Source: Vandiemenella viatica (lineage: Eukaryota; Arthropoda; Insecta; Orthoptera; Morabidae). Taken from it: a stretch of 64,000 bases of DNA. The notes beneath the pieces are model-generated. The model was given only the letters and a program-made list of their open reading frames with translations. It ran no database searches and was not told where the DNA came from. The stretch spans positions 176,166,494 through 176,230,493 of the forward strand of contig JARYHS010008074.1 of NCBI GenBank assembly GCA_031002005.1, in the 5' to 3' direction. Numbering within the stretch: position 1 is the stretch's first letter; the number at the start of each line of letters is the position of its first letter. Positions 1 through 11,649 of the stretch are shown here, piece by piece. Made by a program: the position numbers and the translations under genes.

Positions 1-1317
1 AATTCATTCCTCAAGGAGTGACACGTTCTACTTGCTGCTGAATCTGGTCTACAGGGTGAACAGGGATTATAAGGCTGTGTTACAAAAATAATTACTGGGC
101 ATAACCCTGTTTTCAGTTTTACCATATGCAGAGGAAAGAATCCTTCGTAAGTTAATATCAGCTAAGTGAGTTAGACAATTAATCTGGAATGTCACTAATC
201 AGGCCTAGCTAGCATCCGATATACTGTGGACTCCAGGCCAGACCAGACGATTGCCGAAATGGTTTATCTAATAGCACATACCCAAATTCCTTACTATACA
301 ATGTCCATTGTTCTCTCCTGTCTCTACTGGCCTCGACAGCTATAAGCCGTTAAAAAAAAAGAAAAAAAAAAAACAACAGCATAACAGACGAAATTTAAGA
401 ATTTTCTGTAAGAAGTGACTTTGAACGCACAAACAATTACTGGTACAGTTACATTCCAACATTCAAGCGGTTGTATAAAATCATTACATAAAATAAAATG
501 AATGTGCCTACTATCTACTCAAAACAACGGTGCAAGGATTGCATTTGGATTTCTATATAGAGCAACGAAAATAATTGACATCTTATCGGGTGTGTTATTG
601 TTTAATAAAGCTTCAAAAATATCACTAAGCTGCATATCTGGTTTCAATAGGTAGAAAGATGCAGTTTCACCGTAATATCGCTCACGGATGACAGTCAACA
701 CTAGTGAAGGTATGCCATCTGTAGATGCTTATCTGCTCTGCCCTGCCGTCAGTTGCCTCTTGTTGAGAACAGCTAGGTCCATAGGTTGCGGAATTGCTTA
801 CGCGCAGATCGTATACAGCTCACGCAACATGCGCCCTTCCGTATGGTCCATCTCATTAAATGATTCAAGTAATAATTAATATACAGGTCTGGTAATTTAT
901 AGCACTCAAATGTAGCAACAGAGGCTATCTATCTAGAACGGGAAGAACTTGTCAACTTTGCTGCTTATTGTACAAGATTGGCGCAGCAACGCTGTGCTTG
1001 TATAACATACCAGGCATCAACAAGACTGTTCTACATGCTTACTGGACTGCCAAGAGTGTATGGTTTATCCCAAGTCTCGAATGAGAATGCCTCTAAGATG
1101 GCTGCATCTCAGTTTTCACTCCGTATTGCCCCTCAAATTCACTCCAAAATAAAGTAGACAATCGTTTTGGTATAGCAATTTTGGCTGATCGCCATTGTTC
1201 CGAGCTGCAGGTGGAACGCCTTTTCGAACCAACCTGCCAAGGGTCACTAACCTCTACTGCTGACCACTCCCACTCAGCAACTGATGGTAAGCCATTAGGG
1301 ACCATCAACAAATTACG
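1..1317. other. non-coding, nothing recognised
   Basis: No ORF here resembles a known family and I see no terminal repeats. The longest open frames are under 75 codons and lack recognisable motifs. An A-rich run lies near 352-372. Confidence 0.5.
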
Positions 1318-1415
1318 TCATTCGTTAAGGGGGAGGGAGAGGTCAACAAAGTGAGACATCGTGTGAAAAGGGGAGGGGGGACGAGTCATAAGATTCATGA
1401 CGTCACATAAATTCG
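1318..1415 (+). repeat. G-rich dispersed repeat, copy 1 (partial)
   Basis: This G-rich stretch (several GGGGAGGGG-like blocks) ends in TGACGTCACATAAATT. A related stretch at 1995-2110 has the same order: G-rich block, ATTCATG, then a GTGAC/GACGTCAC motif and TAAATT. Similar TGACGTCAC plus GGGGAGG repeats are common in arthropod genomes and are probably MITE-like. No transposase is present. Confidence 0.4.
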
Positions 1416-1994
1416 TATCACTTTTTGGCACTTGGTGGCCGCGCGAGTTCACGCTCGCTGTACATACGGTGTCGCACGTTGGCAGGCTTTGACATGTACC
1501 GAAAGGCCAATACCGCCTTTGAGGCTTTAACAAAATATGACTGCCGCATACTTATTTAAACGATAATGTGGTATCTGTGGTCTATATCTTCAATAATTCA
1601 AAGCCACTAACCAACACTAGCAATATCATAAGAGTCAACGAGAGGTTTTCCCCATCACGTAGATTCGTCCTGAAAGAATTGCAGCTAGACGTGACAGAGA
1701 AGGTCTTTGATAAACGATGACGATGCTATATGGTTGGATGAACATGATGTTGACACATAGAATGTTCCTAACATTATTCAAATCGAGAACTAAGTGACTG
1801 CTGTGCCAGTCACAAATAATATAAAAGAATGGGTTCAAAATTCATGGACAGAAGATGTTTAAAATTTGTATCATTAATTTGATTTGTTATGTTTCATCAA
1901 TTTGATTTGTCGTTGATTTTATGAGAAAATATTTTAAATAGAAATAAAAAAATAATTTGGGAATTGCTGTTTTAATTTAATAATTTCTAAATTT

Positions 1995-2110
1995 AAAATT
2001 GTAAAATATGTGACGTCACACCAGGGGAGCGGGTTTGTCACTCAAATGGACCACATGTGCCGAGGAGGAGGGGATCTAAAAAGATCATGAAATTCATGTG
2101 ACTTAATTTA
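1995..2110 (+). repeat. G-rich dispersed repeat, copy 2
   Basis: It begins with ATGTGACGTCACACCAGGGG and runs through a GAGGAGGAGGGG block to ATTCATGTGACTTAATTTAT. Its second half aligns with the copy at 1318-1415 in the same orientation, so both probably belong to one dispersed family. I see no target duplication. Confidence 0.4.
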
Positions 2111-2409
2111 TAAATGGCCTCAATGACCTGTTTTGTATGAGTCACATTCATCGTTGTAAATGGTACTCTATCCTGCAGCAAGGCGTATTTACAAGAAAGT
2201 AGTACGTGTGGCCCGATTAACGATTCTATTTCTAAACTTTATCCCGGCAGCTGGAAAGGTTAGCCACCACTGCCTTAGACGCAATATAAGTTCACAATAA
2301 GTGTTGCAAAACTCACATTGTTAATTAGCATGTATACAATTTCCTTCACGTTAAGAAACTATAAAAATGTTTAAAATGTTGTGGCCCAATATTTCTCTCA
2401 GTCTTTTAG

Positions 2410-2700
2410 TGTCACGAATCCTTAACGTTTCCCCTGTTTCCGCAATGTGTGCAGATATTATAAAACGTGACGAGGTGAGCTGTTGACCGCAGATGACCTT
2501 GGCGGTCCGATCGGGATGTGTGGTGTCGATAAGCGGGCGGTGAGATTGACCATTGTGTGCGGCGCGGCCCAGATGGGCTACTATTGTCTCCGCGATACGG
2601 TAGCAGCAGCCCAGGTGCGCTCCAGAGTCGGCCTGTCACACAACGCCCTCCACCAGTAGCCGCAGTCGCCCTAGATGGGTTTCAGGAGCTCTTCCGGTGC
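2410..2700. other. GC-rich island in AT-rich DNA
   Basis: The base composition changes sharply here. The block contains ATTGT motifs (CCATTGTG, CTATTGTC) of the kind bound by HMG-box proteins. Both strands are open for 70-115 codons, which is expected at high GC, and the translations match no family I know. It could be a regulatory element downstream of the Sox exons or an unrecognised exon; neither is shown. Confidence 0.25.
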
Positions 2701-3174
2701 ATATCTCCCATTGCCTTTGTCACTCTAACACAGTATCCGTTCGTTACCAACATGTGTGTTGATTATAAGCGTTGGGAAATTAACTTTCTGCAACAGCGTT
2801 ACTACCGAGCAGACAGAACCTGTGGATTATTACTTGTTGAGGTAGAAGGCCTGAAGTTTGTTAAATTACGCCAAAAATTCCCACAAGAAAACTATAAAAT
2901 CTGAATTACTAACTTTTAGGATTGATTACTCCTATCAGCTTCAAAATAGGCCCCTGTGGCCGAATACAGCGAACCAACAGTGTTTCCCATTAACTGAACA
3001 ATTTTGGAATGCCGATTCACTTTGTCTCTCCTCTGGCGTCTCGAGCCGGTGACACTTCATCATCATTCAGGGTAACAGCCGAAGTCACTGGGTGCAATGC
3101 AGCTGAATAAGGAGGATACTGCATTATACTGTATAATCGTGTTTTCTTGGTGTAGGAGGTGCCGTGTTTTCAAT

Positions 3175-3935
3175 TTCTGGTATGTCAGGGCATGGATGAG
3201 AGAAAGCTTGGGCAATCAATGTTAAAATGCAGTAGGGTCAAAAGAATCAAGGAACTCATGTTGTGTACAGAACGAACATTTGCCTGGTGCATTGTTCTGA
3301 TGCAGGGGAAAGTGTCTCGTCCAAAGCTCCTATAATTTTCTCCGAATATCCTGTCAAATATGTCTTAGAACTTTGTAACAGAATGCCGAATTCAAAGTCT
3401 ACCAATGGGAAACAAATTGTGAAGGAATGATTCCCTTAACACCGAAAAACCAATGATCATCATCTTCACATTATCTTTTATCGATACCTATTGGGATTTG
3501 GATCTTGACGAAATGGGACTTGTCCATTACAACGATTTTTGCTTCGTTTCTGACTTTTTACCATACATCCAGCTTTTGTCGCCGATCATAACAAAAAGGT
3601 TTTATAGTTAAAAGACAGTTTTTTTCTCAATTCAGTGCAAATATAAATGCATCGCTGGTTTTGGTAACATGTCAACATGCGGGGAACTTTTGCGTTAAAA
3701 TTCCCTAGCAGCATTCTATATACAATTTACTGTAATATTATGAATTGTCAAACGACGGTCTCCATAAATCATTACCTCATTACTTAAATTTTGGCAATTG
3801 TCTCGGACTTGGTTGAGACCGAATTTCTGTCAGTCTTGAATGGCAAAACGAAAACCATTCGAAAACTTGTGTACGACTTACAGTCATTTTTTATTCACAC
3901 ATAAACTGCGCGTTGTTCTTTTAGTGTTCATCACG
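3175..3935 (-). pseudogene. decayed mariner-like transposase
   Basis: Read on the minus strand, several frames carry pieces of a mariner (SETMAR-like) transposase in the correct order. Near 3880-3850 is a TVSRTQVFEWF segment like the HTH domain end. Near 3460-3430 is MMIIGFSVLRE, like the MLICFFDSKGIVH strand. Near 3390-3330 is AFCYKVLRHI then QDIRRKL, followed at about 3310 by LHQNNAPGK, the second catalytic-Asp motif (LHQDNAPAH in active copies) with Asp replaced by Asn. Many stops and frame changes show it is dead. I cannot place terminal inverted repeats. A SINE lies immediately upstream of its N-terminal end. Confidence 0.6.
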
Positions 3936-3975
3936 AAAGAAATTATACGTTGAGGCAAAATCGCTTTCAAACCTA

Positions 3976-4135
3976 AAGGAATTCGTCAATGGCCCTTCTA
4001 AAGAAACCATCCAGGTAATATCTTGGAGTGAAAGTCATCAAAAACCGAATTCTGGATCGCCATACGGGGATTCGAATCTTTGTCGTCCCGAATGCGAGGC
4101 CAGTGTGTTACTACTCACCCGCCACGCTCGATCAT
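3976..4135 (-). repeat. SINE-A copy (diverged), minus
   Basis: Reverse-strand copy of the main tRNA-derived SINE of this window. GGAATTCGTCAATGGCC and CTGGATCGCCATACGGG lead into GGGGATTCGAATC, the reversed B box, then GCGAGGCCAG and CCGCCACGCTCG, the reversed A-box side. It is diverged, with a shortened middle. Confidence 0.65.
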
Positions 4136-4139
4136 ACAA

Positions 4140-6260
4140 CACAAATAGAAAGTCAGTATAAAATTGCCTCACACAATGTTACGGATTTTCTTATCGACAT
4201 CTATCGGTGCAGGACAGTATTATTTCCGGTTCTTAACACATAACGTCAGTCCGGAAATTTTTGGATTCCAACTTGAAGTCAAGTGACGTCGAACGTTTTT
4301 TTTATTTGAATAAAGCTTCTCTGTAAAATAGGATTCTTGTATCGGAGCATCATTCCAGGTTGGAGCATCTTGTTTAATACGGAATGTCCAAGAAGTCGTA
4401 ACTAGGTAAGCCGCAGCGCAACGTAGTACGCGCTTGGTGAGTGGAAATATGGGGTCAGCACTTGGCTTTGTTACAAGTCGCGCCATCCAGAATCGCTTCC
4501 AGAAATCTCTCCAGCCGGAAGCACTAAAGATTTCTTGATAACACCCATGGTTGATTTCCCTTCTGTTCGTTGTGGATAGTCCTCTTCCGGCCCCAATTAA
4601 ATAAAAAATCGGGATACCACATAAGTAAGAGTCATAAAATTCGTTCAAAGGAAACTTGCGAAGAAAATGTGGCCATAGTGTTGTATTTTGGAATCAAAAT
4701 TAGGTGGTGTTCCCACGAGGATTTCTAATTGATCATACGCTTATAAAGGAACCATTTTCATATATTGATTTCAATAAAACCGCTAAATTAACAAAAAAAC
4801 TGTTTCTCTCGAAATGATTCGTTATATAATTATGTTTTCTTTAGCATATATATATTTCTCAATTAGTTCTACAATAGACTTTCAATTGAAGTTTGTTGCC
4901 ATCTATTTTCCTGGTGCGATACGTACTGAATGACATTGTTTATTAATAGCAAATCCTGTTGGTCAATGGGGAGGGTAAATAAATTAAGTTTCAGTAATTA
5001 TTTATCATCAATTAGTTGAATCATTAACAATTTTCTTAATCCTCGTCATAACTGGATTTGGCCAAACTTTGTAATAAATAGATGAAAAGTTGTATAATCA
5101 CATATCATTACTACCTTTACTTTGCTTGACCAAAACACAGCATTACACTGAGTACTGCCGAAGATGAACATATCTGTCGGAAGGTTCCCGATTAGCAACG
5201 TTATCCGGATTTTAAAACATTCAGCAAAAATACTTCCAAAACGTTAAATGTAAGGCTTCATACATCATTTTATGTTGAACTGAAATGGACATTTTTCAGA
5301 GTAAATAAACTGCCGATTATACCGGCAGTCAATTCACATTACTGCTTGTGTATTTGTAAAGTATAAAATATAAGTTACAATACATTTATCGAAAGTTGAG
5401 TGGAAAAATATAAGAAAAAACTGGAATAAATATTAACTCCGTTTCAGGTAAACATTTTTTATTTAAAATTCCTGTTACTTCGGTGATTAATATGGCGTTT
5501 TAGAACCCATCAGGTAACATTTTGTGCAAAGAAATGTAAGCAATGCATCAGTTAACTTTGAAGATTTGTGAGCGACGAACCGAAGTAACCGGATTACTGC
5601 TCTCTGCTCGTTGGCACTGCTCATTACTGCCGAGTTTTCCGTTTTTAAAAATACGTCTGCTGACTGATTAACTGAGTCATTCGACCGAATTAATAACGAT
5701 CAGCGGGCGACCCGTGCAGCCCTCTCCCCTCCGTGTTGACACAGGGTGTCACTTCCAGTATTGCCACTCTCTCGGCGTGAAAAACCAACAACACATTCCA
5801 CTCGATTTCCTTTTACATTACCTTCTTAAACCCAGCAATATATAATAACTGCTATTTCATACCGTCAGCAGAAACATACCATTTTCTAACATCAAATGAT
5901 TTTTGTAGGAGAGGATAAATATCTTTCGACATTCAATTTCTCTGAAACGCTTTAGGAAAAGTGATTTTTCTAAATTATTAGCGTTGTTTTAGAACTGGAA
6001 CTTTTTTCACGTTTTACTTCTTCATACGTGGTTCCGAGTGATAGAAAATAACAATAAATTTTCCATTTAAAACTCAATCTTTTATAGATCGAATATATTC
6101 TGAAATTAACTTCCTACTACGATATGCGCATGAAAAACGGACCTAAATTCCAGAATATCTGCGAGGGACAAGCTATCGAAAATGAAATTTCTCCATGTTA
6201 TTGGAACTTGCATTAGGAATTATTTTTTTTTAAATGTGTTTGCACGATAATTATTTGTAC
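4140..6260. other. non-coding, nothing recognised
   Basis: AT-rich sequence. The minus frame at 4220-4648 is open for 142 codons but has no motif I recognise and no splice-site pattern to support it, so it is not called. Confidence 0.4.
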
Positions 6261-6261
6261 A

Positions 6262-7453
6262 GAATGTACATCTAATCTATCTATCTATATCTCTAAAACG
6301 AAAACCGGATAAATTTTACTTATAAAAACTAAGAAACTACTGAGCAGATTTCGATGGGGTTTTCGCCGTTTTAAAGCGTAGATCTCAATTGAGTTGTTTG
6401 ATATTTCAACGTTTCATAACGCTGGAGTATTAAAGGAAATTCTGAACGTATAGTGATAAATACCAAAGATGGAACGATTAGATGTTGCATACTTCGCACT
6501 AAACACACAATACAATGTCTCTGACCATACCCTTTAGAGAAAGCAATAAAATCACTTTACAATTATAAATATGTTGCACACTAAACTAAACATGAAATAT
6601 TATTTCCTTTAATTCCGAGATATTCAGTTTTTAAACGCCATAGATGGCCGTATTGAACGCGATAAACTAATAAAGATAAAATAGCAGAGATTTTATTTGA
6701 TCACAATCTCTGTCAGCACAACTACAATGTCTCTGTCTATCGTCTTTGACGTTCTGCTCATGATAAAATGGCGCCGCAGTTTGTAACTGACTAAAACAAA
6801 GTAAATAATGTTTTTTTTTTAATATCTTGCTTAGTTCTGAATATTTGATATACAATTGTGAATAACTGATATTCAACTGTAAAGGTACGGAATAAATTTT
6901 AATTTTGTGCACCAATGCCAGATGAAGTAGCATTATGAGAAAATGTTTAGCATTATAAGACATATATAATGTTTGATACTGTGAAAACTCGATTCAGCAG
7001 CTTTCAGGTAATGGCTTGATTATTCGTAAAATATGTGTGTCGTAACGTCTTATATATGTGGTATGTATTAATGAGCGTACGGCCCATGTTTCGATTTTCA
7101 AGCAGCAGATGTGATTAGGTTGAAATGAAACCTGGAATAAAATGAAAACTGATATTCTGTATTAAAGCATCCAAACCTCCCCATTCTTAGAACTGTGCTC
7201 CAAAATCACCGTTTAGTTTAATGCTCCAAATGACGGGTACGAAATCAGTGAAGCTTGGTACGCATGAATCTTTTCGAACGAATAAAAATAGTGTAGTGGT
7301 AAATCAACTTCAAGCCACTCCTTTTTTGGTAGGATGCGGAAATGAATGGGAAGAACTGTATGAAACTTGGTAGACATTTCTCATTGCGTGAAAAATAAAT
7401 GTTTATGGTAAATCAACTAAAGAGACCGTGCAAAGCCGGGAACTCTGCTAGTT
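6262..7453 (+). mobile_element. CTAG-ended dispersed element, possibly Helitron-like
   Basis: The left part has ATCTATCTATATCTCTAAAACG followed by GAGCAGATTTCGATGGGGTT, and the right end is GCAAAGCCGGGAACTCTGCTAGT before an A-rich run. Many arthropod repeats share this design: a conserved CGATTTTGATG-type head and a GAAGCCGGG...CTAGT tail. Helitrons end in CTRR after a short hairpin, which would fit. No Rep/helicase sequence is present, so any such element is non-autonomous. Boundaries are approximate and the class is uncertain. Confidence 0.35.
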
Positions 7454-8565
7454 ATAAATAAAAAAAAAACTATAGTTTATTTGTATCAAGCTCAACGAAT
7501 GTGAGGTTACAGATAACCTCGATATAGTAGAAACTTCTTTTTTAAAAAAATTACTACCTATAGAAATGCAACTTGAGCAAATGAGACAGGCAAAAGTGAG
7601 TAATACATTGAATTACTCTGTAATATCAAAGAATAATCTCAGCAAGATGTATGAGAAATACATGAGAAGTTAATAACAAAAAGCTTTCACCAGCATATAT
7701 TTCAGAATGTATATCTTTTTTCAGTGTTTAATTCATATTATATATATAACTATATGGCGTTTTACTTCTACTTGAGTATTAATAATTTTTGCTTCTGTAT
7801 TTTGGGAAACTGTTTATCAAGTAGTAGGTAAGGGGATTTATTCTTGCTGCAATAGTGAGAATTTTGAGTAGAAGAGAAAAGAGATTTTGAATATATTTTC
7901 AAATTACAATCGGAAATATAATACAGAAAAATCAGTATTTAACACAGCATAAAAGTAAAGCCACTATGACAGAATTTAACGCATGCCGAATTTTCATTTT
8001 GTCCCTTATGACGAAACAGCTAACTCTTCTCGATGGGTCTGTTCACTTTTGTTAGACTCCTCACGCTCCTAACTTGTTCTTGTATGTCCCCCTGACCGTT
8101 GAGAGGGATAAAAATACAGTCACGGAATCGCTATACTATATTGTCAAATATACGTTACTGATATTCTTCCAAAATGGGCTGTATGACTAGGAAAATTGTG
8201 TACTTTTACAGAGAAAGATGTTATATTCTTATTAACTCATTAAACTGCATTTTTCGGACCAAATCCGGAATACTTTTTAAAAAACAGGTCTTTGTCAATA
8301 ATCAGCAGAACGTGGTGGTTTTATTAGGAGAAAGATACTGAGATCGAATTGTTGCTACATTGATTAAATTCAACTTACACAGCAGTAACAGCTAAGTAAC
8401 CTTGTAAAAGGGCATATACTAAGCTTAACTCTCGATTTGCACATCTCTGCTACCTTTGGCAGTAATACGTTCTAGTTCTAAGTTGGATCCAATATAACGG
8501 TAAATATGTTTGCTCTCCAAAAAATCGAGGTAAATTAGGAAATTTGATATTTCATTTCATTTTCA
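7454..8565. other. AT-rich non-coding, nothing recognised
   Basis: It starts at an A-run just after the CTAG end. I see no coding motifs, terminal repeats or RNA genes. Confidence 0.4.
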
Positions 8566-8790
8566 TGTAGAAAACGTTCTAGCTTCGCATTCGGCAGGAA
8601 GCGGGTTCGAATCCCCGTCTGGCAATCCAGATTTGGGTTTTCCACGGTTTCCCAAATCAATCCAGGCGAATGCCGGCATAGTTCTTTCAAAAGTCCATGG
8701 CCGAATTCCTTCCAGTTCCTTGCACTCAGTCCTTTGTCTCTGCTAATGACCTCGACGTCGACTAGGCGTAAAGCCGTAAGCATAAGCAAG
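8566..8790 (+). repeat. SINE-A copy, plus
   Basis: A well-preserved body: GCGGGTTCGAATCCCCGTC (B box), then ATCCAGATTTGGGTTTTCC, CCAGGCGAATGCCGGCAT, CCATGGCCGAATTCCTTCC, and finally CTAATGACCTCGACGTCGAC followed by GGCGTAAAGCC. Order and orientation match at least ten other copies in the window. SINEs of this type are transcribed by RNA polymerase III and mobilised by LINE proteins in trans. Confidence 0.85.
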
Positions 8791-8794
8791 GTTT

Positions 8795-9689
8795 TCTTTG
8801 ATCCAGCTATAGTATTATGATTTGATCAACATGCGATTGGTTTTAAGTAGTTTATTGATTCAACTAAGCGCAGACAACACAGGACGGAAAATTAAAACCA
8901 CCCTCACCTGAGGCCGGATTCTAAACAGTGACCCTTCCAACGCATGACCAATGTGCTGCCTTCTACATTGTCAAGTACGGCAACGATAAAGAATTCAAGT
9001 GGATTTTTTTTATATGCTAAGTGACTCACTGTTGGATAGCAGCAATGTCTGCTCGATTGTCATTAGATCGCTGATCGACGAGCTCAGATTCTGGTATACA
9101 GGAGCATAAAAGAAATACCAGTTACATTTATCGAGCACTTGCACACAACCAAATTCAATAAGTAAACCAGTACAAAAACGCATTCAAATACTACAGTGCA
9201 TTTTAAAAATGTTAAGAATTTAATATGGTAATAAACATAGAATTCTCTCTCAGATAAAAGTCGAAAGTTGGCATGAAAAGCATCCATGTATCCAAATGCC
9301 AATCACAAATATCGCCATCTACGAGTATTTCGCACAACGATAGAAAGCCGTATACCACCATTGGGAGCATAAAATATCCGACGTTAATGCTACGCATCTA
9401 GTCTACGTACATCCCGTTGTCGCACGCTTCAACGTAACAAGGATCGGAGCCTCTTTTACATTGTATAGCGATGAAGAAATAAAGGTCAACTTCTTCAGAG
9501 GACTTCAGAGATGTCCCATTTCTCCATCTTCTCCACCTAGAACGTCACTGTAAAGCCTATATATCAAGATAAGTATTTCACTGAATCATTCCAGAGTTGT
9601 ATCTTCTCCCTGTGTCGTAAAAGCCATTAAGGACCACCGTATAAGTCATTAAGGACCACGACAAACTATAGCGTCTGGGGAGAGCTTTG
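8795..9689. other. non-coding; weak tRNA-like remnant near 8910-8960
   Basis: GGCCGGATTCTAAACAGTGACCC at about 8912 resembles a reversed B box and could be a tRNA-derived remnant. The rest has no recognisable features. Confidence 0.3.
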
Positions 9690-10154
9690 ATGTTTGCCGA
9701 GTAGTTGCGCATCATTTGGCCGTGCTTCTTCCTCTCCTATGATAGTGTCTTCTGGAACTCATTTGCTTCAGCATCCTCCTGAGAGGAGCTCGGTCTGATA
9801 AACTTCTTTTAGTTCCCACAAGTTGTCGTAGACCCTTGCTCACTTCTACCAGCCATGGCGAAAGTTTGTAATAAGCTGGTTGGAAAATCTAGCAGTATAA
9901 AACCTGAAGGCGTATCCATAGAATGTCAGACGTCTCTTCCTGAACAAGACCGTGATTCTTTTCTCAGTAGCGGTAGTGCCCCTTTTTTGCTTGTTCCCAT
10001 CCTTGACTGTTCCAGATATCTTCATAATATTTCTCTCCTTAATTTCGAGTTTGTCTGAGAGTCGCCTTCTGTTAAGCATTAAATATTCCGATGTATAAAA
10101 TGCTTCAGGGGGAAGACTGTCTGGTAATGTTTCATTTAATGTTGCGAGAGACAC
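9690..10154 (-). pseudogene. LINE-B C-terminal relic
   Basis: The minus frame starting at 10154 contains YTSEYLMLNRRRLSDKLEIK, RNIMKISG and RKRRLTFYGYAFRF in order. This matches the region after the reverse transcriptase of arthropod endonuclease-RT retrotransposons (typically Y-ASE-LMLN, then RRI-RKI-GP, then RKRRL-FYGH--RM). Two other pieces of the same family occur, at 31460-32704 and at 40993-41647. Downstream, towards 9690, short blocks still fit the family tail but in shifted frames. The RT core is absent, as expected for a truncated insertion. Confidence 0.65.
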
Positions 10155-10254
10155 TTTTACTGTACGTGCTCTTGGTCACATGGTAGATCAGTTCCAGGTG
10201 TTGCATACTTTAATTAGCCAAGTGGTAAAGTCAGCATTAATGCTATTTCTCTAG

Positions 10255-10645
10255 TGTGTTTTAATCAATTCTTCTACAAGTTTCTAACAAACCTATAGCT
10301 AATATTCCGTTTCCTTTTCATCTGACCAATATGGCCACTTTTGAAGAATTCTGTAACTAATAAAACTGTTTTATCTCCACTCCGCGAAGAATACTTTCCG
10401 TAAAACGAACCCTCTGTCTATGTAGACTAACATCAGTCACTCTGAATCACTTTTATCGACGCTTCTACAAATCCTTAACAAACCAAGAGTTACCATTTTG
10501 GTTTGCTCTTCATCAGATATTTCCTATGGTCCCTTTTACAGTATCTTGCAACGGTGAACAGTGCCTTATCTCCAGACCGTTACACATAATTTACGAAACA
10601 GGAACCCTCTATCTATATAACTTCAGTCACTCTGAGTCACTAAGA
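10255..10645 (+). repeat. diverged tandem duplication, two units of about 190 bp
   Basis: Unit 1 (about 10260-10452) and unit 2 (about 10453-10645) share a series of blocks in the same order: TTCTACAA, AACAAACC, TTCATC, ACTGT/CAGTGCC before TTATCTCCA, GAACCCTCT, CTATGTAG/CTATATAA and TCAGTCACTCTGA. The copies are clearly diverged, so the duplication is not recent. It sits directly beside Sox exon 2, on its downstream side. Confidence 0.6.
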
Positions 10646-10698
10646 TATTACGTAAACGTTCTTTTGGACTTGCCATATTGTTTTGTGGTGACACTGAC

Positions 10699-10893
10699 CT
10701 GCTCTGAGGGCGTCCATGGGCACGGAGGGGTAGGGTATGGAGTAGGGGTAGCCCTCTTTCCGCAACGTCTTGGGCTTCCTGCGTGGCCTGTACTTGTAGT
10801 CGGGGTGCTCCTTCATGTGCATCGCTCGCAGCCGCTTCGCCTCGTCTATGAACGGCCGCTTCTCGTCCTCCGACAGCAGCTTCCACTCGGCGC
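10699..10893 (-). CDS. SoxB (Sox21b-like) exon 2: second half of HMG box
   Basis: This 195-nt internal exon encodes [19 protein letters not shown] and then [20 protein letters not shown], which is helices 2-3 and the basic tail of a Sox HMG box. [20 protein letters not shown] and MDALRAG follow; to my knowledge this extension is typical of insect Sox21b. The minus-strand acceptor TTTTCCAG ends at 10894, and the exon opens with GC, completing the Gly codon begun in exon 1. The left end has the donor G|GTCAGT at 10698, again in phase 1. Reading through that donor gives an unrelated tail and a stop at about 10640, so splicing on is more likely. Sox HMG proteins bind ATTGT-type sites in the nucleus; SoxB2 members act in neural and gut stem-cell lineages. 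The C-terminal exon was not found. Confidence 0.93.
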
Positions 10894-11102
10894 CTGGAAA
10901 ACGAACCACTCACCTCTTAACACACAGAACACTACTGATACAAATGACTTAGTCTACAAAACACTGATCTGTTGAGATTTGAATTGTGTTTTAGATTTAG
11001 TGTCTACTAAAAGGTATAAAATGCTAATGTTGGTAATACGATGTTATACACTGTCATGGACGAGGGACGTAGAAATGAATTAGATTTAGGAACTGCTCAT
11101 TA

Positions 11103-11645
11103 CAGGGTGTTTCAAAACACACATCATATCTTAAAAGGCTTTATACGTTTAAATTATCACTCTAGACATGAAATTGCTTTAAAAATACTAAGCTAAAAAA
11201 ATAAGCAATAGTGCCTAAAATATTCTTAAGAACTTGATGTGCCCCCCTTTGGACAATCGGCATTAACGGAAGAGGGAAAGTCTCATGAAGATGAGAGTGT
11301 ATCTGGTGTCATTGCTGTCCTTTGGATAGACACCTTATGTCTCTGAGCTGCTTTACAATCTTAGAATACTACAAATGGTAGGAAGTTTAACACCATGTTG
11401 TCGATGAAGTTGAAGTTGCACTGTTGTAGCAGATTCACTCGCTTTATAAGCGGTTAACAGAAAGCTTTCGATGCGATGTCATTTTCTTGATTAAAACAGA
11501 TACGATCAAGCTAGGAAGCTCTCCACTGCAGCCGACAATCATTTGAACTCACAATCCTCCTCCTTCCTATTGTTCGGTGTGTTTTAGTGAATGTTTAAAC
11601 AGTGAAATGACTTCAAAAGAGGAAGATTCTTTTTTTAACACGCTG
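11103..11645. mobile_element. mariner-type MITE, 543 bp
   Basis: The left end is TA|CAGGGTGTTTCAAAACAC. The right end, read inward, is TA|CAGCGTGTTAAAAAAAG. The short imperfect inverted repeat and flanking TA dinucleotides are those of Tc1/mariner elements. The interior has no transposase ORF, so it is a non-autonomous or internally deleted copy. Confidence 0.55.
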
Positions 11646-11649
11646 TATT

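Noticed and set aside
2412..2639. Possible third Sox exon: open minus frame after a CAG acceptor, in compatible phase
   Set aside because: The stretch before the acceptor is purine-rich, the translation has no Sox21b-like motif, and open frames are expected in this GC-rich block.
4220..4648. 142-codon minus frame
   Set aside because: No recognisable domain, no relation to nearby elements, and ordinary composition. Too weak to call a gene.
10640..10698. Read-through of Sox exon 2 into a short tail and stop
   Set aside because: A strong donor (G|GTCAGT) sits exactly where family similarity ends, so the tail is most likely intron.
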